Of a stretch of DNA of 64,000 nt, positions 58,863-64,000 are shown one piece after another. Positions within the stretch are counted from its first letter, which is position 1. Every line of letters starts with the position of its first letter. Source of the stretch: Chryseobacterium cucumeris (GTDB lineage Bacteria > Bacteroidota > Bacteroidia > Flavobacteriales > Weeksellaceae); contig NZ_CP068760.1 in the NCBI RefSeq assembly GCF_016775705.1, positions 4,154,001 through 4,218,000 of the forward strand, read 5' to 3'. The notes below the pieces were generated by a model. That model was not told the DNA's origin. It searched no databases and was given only the letters and a program-made list of their open reading frames with translations. The position numbers and the translations under genes were made by a program.

Positions 58863-59861
58863 TTAATCTTCCCTTATATCTTTCGTTTTTCCTGAAAAAA
58901 TAAGCCCAACAGCCAATGCTCCAATGATTCCTGCACCTGCCAAGATCAAAGGTTTTTTAGAAACAGATAATAGTGTTTTCCCATCAATTCCCATATTTCC
59001 TGAGGAAGATTGGCGGACATTTCCACCTGTATTTTCTGCCTTATTGGCTTTCTTCATTATCATTCTCATTCCTGCAGAAGATACATAACGGATGATTCCC
59101 GGAAACATTTCATATAAATTTTTAAAAACAACAGCTGACCAGTCCGGATAAGAGGCTTCAGTTGGATTTTTAGCTGTTTTCACAATAGCAGCAGCCAGCT
59201 CACGGGGATCAAACGATGGAGGAGGTGTGCTGAGCTTTATTCCTGAATAATTGGCAGCATGTTCTATTCCTGATGATTTCTGAAAACCGGGATAAAGCGC
59301 ACAAATATGGATATCAGGAAAGTCTGAAACTTCACCCTGCAGGGTTTCTACCATTCCGCGAACGCCAAATTTCGAGGCCGTATAGGCTGTTCCATAAGGT
59401 GCCGGCATCCATCCGCCAATAGAAATATTATTCAGTAAGACTCCTTTTTTCTGCTTTTTAAAAACAGGAAGCACTGCATGTGCCGAATGCATATACCCCA
59501 AAAGGTTGGTTTTCACAATCTGATCGCTGATATCTACCGGAATTTCTTCAAATTTTCCAAATGCAAGCACTCCTGCATTATTGACCCAATAATCAATTTT
59601 CCCGCTGAATTCCAAAGCTTCTCTGACAAGGTTCTGAACATCTTCTGCAACGGAAGTATCGGTAGGAACAGCAATCACTGTAGCTCCCAGTTTTCTGCAT
59701 AATTCTGCAGTTTCTGCCAGTGCTTCTTCTCCTCTTGCTGCCAATACCAGATCAGCTCCCTGTTCGGCAAAAGCTTCTGCCGTAGCCTTACCAACTCCGC
59801 TTGAAGCACCGGTGATGACGACTGTTTCTCCAAAAAACGGAGGTCTTCTTTGATTTTTCAT
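58863..59861 (-). CDS. SDR-family oxidoreductase with C-terminal membrane anchor
   Basis: 332 residues. TGASSGVGKATA (16-27), NNAGVLAFG, the Ser of the NISIGGW segment and the catalytic YTASK (Tyr157 region) are standard for SDRs. After the usual ~250 residues there is a ~65-residue extension with one hydrophobic helix (KKPLILAGAGIIGALAVGLI) near the end, which would attach the enzyme to the membrane. It is followed on the left by the ClC gene and preceded (31 bp) by the NDH-2-like gene on the same strand, so the last two may be one transcript. Confidence 0.87.
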   Translation of the reverse strand: MKNQRRPPFFGETVVITGASSGVGKATAEAFAEQGADLVLAARGEEALAETAELCRKLGATVIAVPTDTSVAEDVQNLVREALEFSGKIDYWVNNAGVLAFGKFEEIPVDISDQIVKTNLLGYMHSAHAVLPVFKKQKKGVLLNNISIGGWMPAPYGTAYTASKFGVRGMVETLQGEVSDFPDIHICALYPGFQKSSGIEHAANYSGIKLSTPPPSFDPRELAAAIVKTAKNPTEASYPDWSAVVFKNLYEMFPGIIRYVSSAGMRMIMKKANKAENTGGNVRQSSSGNMGIDGKTLLSVSKKPLILAGAGIIGALAVGLIFSGKTKDIRED

Positions 59862-59892
59862 AATATGATAGATTTAAGTGTTTTGTTTTTTA

Positions 59893-61164
59893 TCATGATC
59901 CGTTTCCTGTATTTCTTTTCGGAAAGAGAATAAGCCGGATGGATGGATTATTGGTGATGAATAGCCGGAACCAGTCCATGGCCAGTTGAAGTTTATTTTT
60001 AAACCCTACCAGCGGAATGATGTGGATGAAAAGCCAGGTAAGCCAGGCTATAAAACCGTTAAAGGAATTTTTCGGAAGATCTACTACCGCGTTGTATTTT
60101 GATATGATGGCCATACTTCCTTTATCATTGTACCGGAATTGTTCCAGGATTTTTCCGTCTTCTATCCGTTTAAAATTGGAAGCGAGATTTTTAGCCTGCT
60201 GAATGGCAACCTGAGCCAGCTGAGGATGTCCTTTTGGATATTTTTCTTCTGTCAGCATCAGACATATGTCTCCCAACGCATAAATATTGGTAGTTCCGGT
60301 TACTTTATTATAGTCATCCACCAATATTCGTCTGCCTTTCCCGATAGTTTCTTCCGGCAGACCGGGGATTTCTTTTCCAATGACACCGGAAGTCCAGATC
60401 AGGGTTTCTGTTTCAATAGAATTTCCATCGCTCAGAATGACTTTACAGTCTTTATAATCTTTTACAGATACATTCAAAAGGATTTTCACTCCTAATTCTT
60501 TCAGCTTCTCATAGGCCGTTTTCTGGGCCAGCTGGCTCATAGGCGAAAGTAAAGTAGGTAAAGCATCAATAAGATAAAGATTGGAAAGTCCCAGTTTGAT
60601 TTCCGGATATTCTTTCTGGGCTATATATTTTCCCATTTCCGCAAGCATTCCTGCCAGTTCTACTCCTGTAGGTCCACCTCCGGCAATCACGATATTTTGA
60701 AGTTTTTCGGCTTCTTTAATGTCTTTATTTCTAGCGGCTTCTTCCAGAGTCAGCAGAATATGATTCCTCAGATAGAGTGCTTCTTCTATATTTTTCATCG
60801 GAAGCGAACATCTCTTTACATTTTCCATTCCAAAAAAATTAGTCTCTGTCCCTAATGCCAGTACCAGATAATCATAACTGAGAATCCCCGTATCAGTTTC
60901 TATGGTCTTATTTTCAGGATTTACCCTGAGAAGGCTGCCCATGTGAAATTTCACATTTTTATTGTTTGAAAACAGTTTTCTGAAAGGATAACTGATATTG
61001 GAAGCTTCTATAAACGAAGTAGCTACCTGATAGATAAGTGGCGGGAAAAAATGATAATTGTTTTTATCAACCAGAGTTATTCTGAACCTTTTATCATTTC
61101 TGAGAGATTTGATAAGGTTGATGCCCGCAAATCCTCCTCCTACGATTAGAATATGCTTTTTCAT
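59893..61164 (-). CDS. Type II NADH dehydrogenase-like FAD oxidoreductase (NDH-2)
   Basis: 423 residues. Two Rossmann motifs, GGGFAGINLIK for FAD (~9-19) and IAGGGPTGVELAGML for NADH (~165), plus YALGDICLM (FAD-ribityl loop) are the NDH-2 pattern. The C-terminal ~60 residues (AWLTWLFIHIIPLVGFKNKL) are hydrophobic and place it on the inner face of the membrane. It would oxidise NADH and reduce menaquinone without proton pumping. It precedes the anchored SDR gene by 31 bp on the same strand. Confidence 0.9.
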   Translation of the reverse strand: MKKHILIVGGGFAGINLIKSLRNDKRFRITLVDKNNYHFFPPLIYQVATSFIEASNISYPFRKLFSNNKNVKFHMGSLLRVNPENKTIETDTGILSYDYLVLALGTETNFFGMENVKRCSLPMKNIEEALYLRNHILLTLEEAARNKDIKEAEKLQNIVIAGGGPTGVELAGMLAEMGKYIAQKEYPEIKLGLSNLYLIDALPTLLSPMSQLAQKTAYEKLKELGVKILLNVSVKDYKDCKVILSDGNSIETETLIWTSGVIGKEIPGLPEETIGKGRRILVDDYNKVTGTTNIYALGDICLMLTEEKYPKGHPQLAQVAIQQAKNLASNFKRIEDGKILEQFRYNDKGSMAIISKYNAVVDLPKNSFNGFIAWLTWLFIHIIPLVGFKNKLQLAMDWFRLFITNNPSIRLILFPKRNTGNGS

Positions 61165-61389
61165 AGTATGTGATTATTTCAAATGGTGTACTGAAATTCA
61201 TTCAATAACAAGACCAAAGGAGCTGCGAAATAAATATTTAACATAATATTCAAAATACTGAAATAGCTATTGTTCCGGCAGCTGGTACGGATTTCAGTGT
61301 TTCATTACAATTTTCTTTTTAACATTTCTATGGAGGGCAGCATGATGTTTGTACTGTAACAATCATCCAACACTTTAAATATTCAACAT

Positions 61390-62379
61390 ATGAAATCAGA
61401 CATTTTAACAGAAAAGCACCGACTGGGAATAGGGGGTGTAGCAATAGGAACAGCTTTTGAAAACATTACGGATGAACAGGCTCATGAAATATTACAGACG
61501 GCCTGGGATAGCGGGGTGCGGTATTATGATACTTCTCCGTGGTACGGATTAACCAAAAGTGAAAGAAGATTTGGACATTTTCTTACAGATAAAGACAGGG
61601 ATGATTTTATTTTCTCAACCAAAGTGGGGAGACTTTTTCAACAGGTTCCGGAATCTGAAGTTCCTCCAACGATGTGGAAAAAGCCTCTTAACTATGACTT
61701 CTTCCATGATTATACATCTTATGCTGTACAAAAATCCATTGAAGACAGCCTGGAAAGAACCGGATTGAGTCATATTGATATTGTTTATATTCATGATCTG
61801 TCTGAAGATCAGGTAGGGGACCGTTATCCTTATTTTCTGAAACAGGCAAGAAACGGAGCTTTTAAAATTCTTTCTGAACTTCGCAGTCAGGGAATTATAA
61901 AGGCATGGGGAATGGGTGTTAATAAAATAGAACCTATTTTAGACTGTATTGAATCTGCTGATCCTGATATCTGTCTGTCGGCCACGCAATATTCTATTCT
62001 GGAGCATGAAGATGCTGTGGACCGTCTTCTTCCTGCAGTTAAAAAAGCAGGGGTAAAACTGGTTTCGGGAGCTGGGTACAATTCAGGCTATATAGCAGGA
62101 AGAGAACGCTATAATTATAAAGATGTAATTCCTAAAGGAATGCATGAAAAGCGAGCCAGGATGACTTCCATTGCCGAAAAATACAATATAAGCCTTATTG
62201 ATGCCGCACTGCATTTTGTACTGGCCGCTGACGAATTCGCTTCCATTATTCCCGGTGCCAGCCAGCCTGAGCAGGTGAAAGATAATATGAATGCCTTGCA
62301 AACCAACATTCCTGCCGAATTCTGGAAAGAATTAAAAAATGAAGGACTGATTTACGAAAAGGCGCAGTTTCCTGAGTAA
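61390..62379 (+). CDS. Aldo/keto reductase (aldose dehydrogenase-like)
   Basis: 329 residues, AKR barrel with Tyr in YDTSPWYGLTKSERRFG, Lys in FSTKVGRLF and His in IVYIHDLSED. The long loop PESEVPPTMWKKPLNYDF and the C-terminal IIPGASQPEQVKDNM match the L-fucose/D-threo-aldose dehydrogenase branch, which oxidises free sugars using NAD(P)+. Monocistronic with a shared terminator at 62410-62441. Confidence 0.88.
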   Translation: MKSDILTEKHRLGIGGVAIGTAFENITDEQAHEILQTAWDSGVRYYDTSPWYGLTKSERRFGHFLTDKDRDDFIFSTKVGRLFQQVPESEVPPTMWKKPLNYDFFHDYTSYAVQKSIEDSLERTGLSHIDIVYIHDLSEDQVGDRYPYFLKQARNGAFKILSELRSQGIIKAWGMGVNKIEPILDCIESADPDICLSATQYSILEHEDAVDRLLPAVKKAGVKLVSGAGYNSGYIAGRERYNYKDVIPKGMHEKRARMTSIAEKYNISLIDAALHFVLAADEFASIIPGASQPEQVKDNMNALQTNIPAEFWKELKNEGLIYEKAQFPE

Positions 62380-62409
62380 ATAAAGGTAACCATTGTCGTT
62401 AACTAACTC

Positions 62410-62441
62410 AAAAGCCCGATTCTTTCCTGAATCGGGCTTTT
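62410..62441. terminator. Bidirectional terminator between convergent genes
   Basis: AAAAGCCCGATTC (62410-62422) and GAATCGGGCTTTT (62429-62441) form a perfect 13-bp stem located between the aldo/keto reductase and the convergent SDR gene. Confidence 0.85.
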
Positions 62442-62443
62442 CT

Positions 62444-63253
62444 TTATACTACCTTTGCTTTACGGATTATTTTCGCCAATAAGCCTGGAAAAAATCGTTT
62501 CAGGTAAACAGCCATCACTTCTTTACCACCTATCGCTTTCTGTCTTTTCTGTTTCTCTATGGCATAAAGCATTTTTTTGGCGAAGATATCTACAGGCATG
62601 CCATTCTTCGTAGCATCATCCATTGTGCCCTGTAATGAACCATCTCCGGTGACTGCATTAATAGAAATATCAGTCTGTATAAAACCCGGGCAGATCATCG
62701 TAATCTTAATATTCTGGCTGAATAATTCTGCCCGCAACGCATCAAAAAAACCGTGTAAAGCATGTTTTGCACCTGCATATCCGCTTCTCATAGGGGCTCC
62801 AAAAATTCCCATAAGACTGGATACAACAGCAATCTGTCCTCCTTTATTTTCAATCATATAAGGTACAACTGCTTTAGTAAGTGCTACAGTTCCGATATAA
62901 TCAGTATCGATTAGTTGTTTGTCCACTTCAATATCTGTTTCCATGGCTAACGACCGTTGTGACAATCCGGCATTATTAATCAGAATATCAATCTTTCCAA
63001 ACTTCTCAGCTGCCTTCGCTGCAATGGCTGGCATTTCTTTATAATTTTTAAGATCTAAAGGAATGACCGCATACCGATCTGTACTTAGGCCGGCATTTTC
63101 AGCCACGGAATGAAGCTGTCCTTCTTTTCTGGAAGAAAGAATAATTTTGGCATTACTCTTTCTCGTAAGCTCTTTCACTAAAGCTTCTCCAATGCCTGAT
63201 GATGCACCTGTGATCCAAATGACTTTATGATCAAAATAACTGCTCATGTTCAA
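62444..63253 (-). CDS. SDR-family oxidoreductase
   Basis: 269 residues. ITGASSGIGEALV (15-27), NNAGLSQRS, the Ser of VVSSLMGIFG and the catalytic YAGAK set are complete. C-terminal tail (VYLKRFFPGLLAKIIRKAKVV) is basic and amphipathic, as in the DHRS7-like/YqjQ-type SDRs that sit at membranes. It starts 5 bp after the end of the flavin dehydrogenase gene on the same strand, so both probably work in one pathway, perhaps on steroid-like or fatty substrates. Confidence 0.88.
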   Translation of the reverse strand: MNMSSYFDHKVIWITGASSGIGEALVKELTRKSNAKIILSSRKEGQLHSVAENAGLSTDRYAVIPLDLKNYKEMPAIAAKAAEKFGKIDILINNAGLSQRSLAMETDIEVDKQLIDTDYIGTVALTKAVVPYMIENKGGQIAVVSSLMGIFGAPMRSGYAGAKHALHGFFDALRAELFSQNIKITMICPGFIQTDISINAVTGDGSLQGTMDDATKNGMPVDIFAKKMLYAIEKQKRQKAIGGKEVMAVYLKRFFPGLLAKIIRKAKVV

Positions 63254-63258
63254 TACTA

Positions 63259-64000
63259 TTATTTAGTTTTAAAGTCCGCAATATATTTTCCCGCTTTCAT
63301 TCCAGAGAAGATGCAGCCTCCTAAAAATGTTCCTTCCAAAGCTCTGTAGCCATGCATTCCGCCGCCTCCAAAGCCTGCAGCTTCTCCGGCAGCATAGAGT
63401 CCTTCAATAATACTGTCATCCTCTCTCAGCACCTGACCATTCAGATTGGTTTTTATTCCGCCTAACGTTTTGCGGGTTAAAATATTAAGACGTACAGCAA
63501 TCAAAGGCCTGTTTTCAGGATCTAAAATTTTGTGGGGAGCCGCTACACGCCCGAGTTTATCTCCTAAATAATTTCGGGTGTTTCGTATATAATTAATTTG
63601 AGTGTCTTTTGAAAATTTATTGTTGAGTTCGCGGTCTCTGGCTTCAATCTGTGATTTTATTTTTTCATATTTAAGGAGATTATTTCCTGCCAGTTCATTC
63701 ATTCTTTTAACCAGATCTTCCAGGTTATCTGATACAATAAAGTCTTTTCCGTGCTCTTTAAAAGCCTCTACCGGTCCCGGAGCCTTTTTACCAAAAATCC
63801 TTTTCAAAAAAAGAGCATAATCTTTATTGGTGATATCCGGATTCTGTTCCGAACCTGAAAGAGCAAATTCTTTTTTAATAATTTTCTGGGTAAGAATAAA
63901 CCAGGAATAAGAAAATCCGGTTTCCTGGATATACTGTAAAGTTCCCAATGTATCAAAACCGGGAAGAAAAGGAGCGGGGAGACGTTTTCCTTTTGCATCA
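63259..64000 (-). CDS. FAD-dependent dehydrogenase (3-ketosteroid dehydrogenase/fumarate reductase-like), C-terminal part
   Basis: The frame is open to the right edge of the window, so only the last ~247 residues are visible; no start codon is needed. Visible hallmarks are LTRKTLGGIKTNLNGQVL (active-site strand), IEGLYAAGEAAGFGGGGMHG (FAD-ribityl loop) and the helix ALEGTFLGGCIFSGMKAGKYI. This is the FAD-binding dehydrogenase family annotated as KstD-like; the substrate remains open. It precedes the SDR gene by 5 bp. Confidence 0.85.
   Translation of the reverse strand, partial: DAKGKRLPAPFLPGFDTLGTLQYIQETGFSYSWFILTQKIIKKEFALSGSEQNPDITNKDYALFLKRIFGKKAPGPVEAFKEHGKDFIVSDNLEDLVKRMNELAGNNLLKYEKIKSQIEARDRELNNKFSKDTQINYIRNTRNYLGDKLGRVAAPHKILDPENRPLIAVRLNILTRKTLGGIKTNLNGQVLREDDSIIEGLYAAGEAAGFGGGGMHGYRALEGTFLGGCIFSGMKAGKYIADFKTK

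Noticed and set aside
63259..63948. Complete 229-residue protein starting at a TTG at 63948
   Set aside because: The frame continues open to the window edge with family-like sequence, so the visible part is the C-terminus of a longer flavoprotein.

Overview
The window looks like chromosomal DNA of a flavobacterium close to Chryseobacterium (Bacteroidota, Weeksellaceae). The reasons are the AT-rich composition, Bacteroidota-type promoters (TTTG, about 19 nt, TAnnTTTG), few strong Shine-Dalgarno sequences, a C-terminal type IX secretion sorting domain, a TonB receptor with a carboxypeptidase-regulatory-like N-terminus, an RND-OMF fusion efflux pump, and dispersed intergenic repeats common in this group. 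This is inferred from content; no 16S gene is present.

Layout. 0-14.5 kb is ordinary accessory metabolism and regulation: a truncated S41 peptidase, an SDR/GlcG/AraC cluster, a beta-hydroxyacid dehydrogenase with a PPC-domain protein, a chloramphenicol-acetyltransferase-like enzyme, two Crp/Fnr regulators, a FrnE-type DsbA protein, a KAS III-like protein lacking two of its three catalytic residues, and a secreted esterase. 14.8-29.8 kb is a complete NRPS-independent siderophore (NIS) locus: a clavaminate-synthase-like Fe(II)/2-oxoglutarate amino-acid hydroxylase is divergent from a nine-gene, tightly coupled operon. That operon encodes a PLP decarboxylase, an IucA/IucC synthetase fused to an IucB-like acyltransferase, an N-hydroxylase, a second IucA/IucC synthetase, a MATE exporter, an acyl carrier protein, an AMP-forming ligase, a TonB receptor and a PepSY membrane reductase. 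My reading is that lysine (possibly hydroxylated) is decarboxylated to a (hydroxy)cadaverine, N-hydroxylated, acylated and condensed, probably on citrate. The product is exported by MATE and the ferric form is re-imported and reduced.

30.2-36.9 kb is a biotin locus: a divergent MocR-type regulator, a ferritin-like di-iron protein translationally coupled to bioF, then bioD, bioB and a separately promoted bioA. A 19-bp motif (17/19 identical) precedes both transcription units. No bioC, bioH, bioI, bioW or bioZ is visible, which makes the di-iron protein a candidate for pimelate-moiety formation.

37-47 kb holds a type-IX-secreted beta-propeller protein, an HxlR/metallo-hydrolase pair, a DUF421 protein with a zinc-ribbon tail, an MFS/AraC pair, a likely orphan ~65-nt RNA, and an operon of MFS exporter, siderophore-interacting reductase and Crp/Fnr regulator preceded by an FNR-like operator. 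47-53.2 kb is a heavy-metal RND efflux operon in which the inner-membrane pump is fused to its TolC-type partner. 53.5-64 kb holds a large unassigned Cys-containing protein with an FMN-barrel-like motif, two aldo/keto reductases, a ClC channel with CBS domains, two SDRs, an NDH-2-type dehydrogenase and the truncated C-terminal part of a flavin dehydrogenase.

Several intergenic gaps are filled by inverted-repeat sequences of at least four families. No tRNA, rRNA, CRISPR, transposase or prophage gene was seen.
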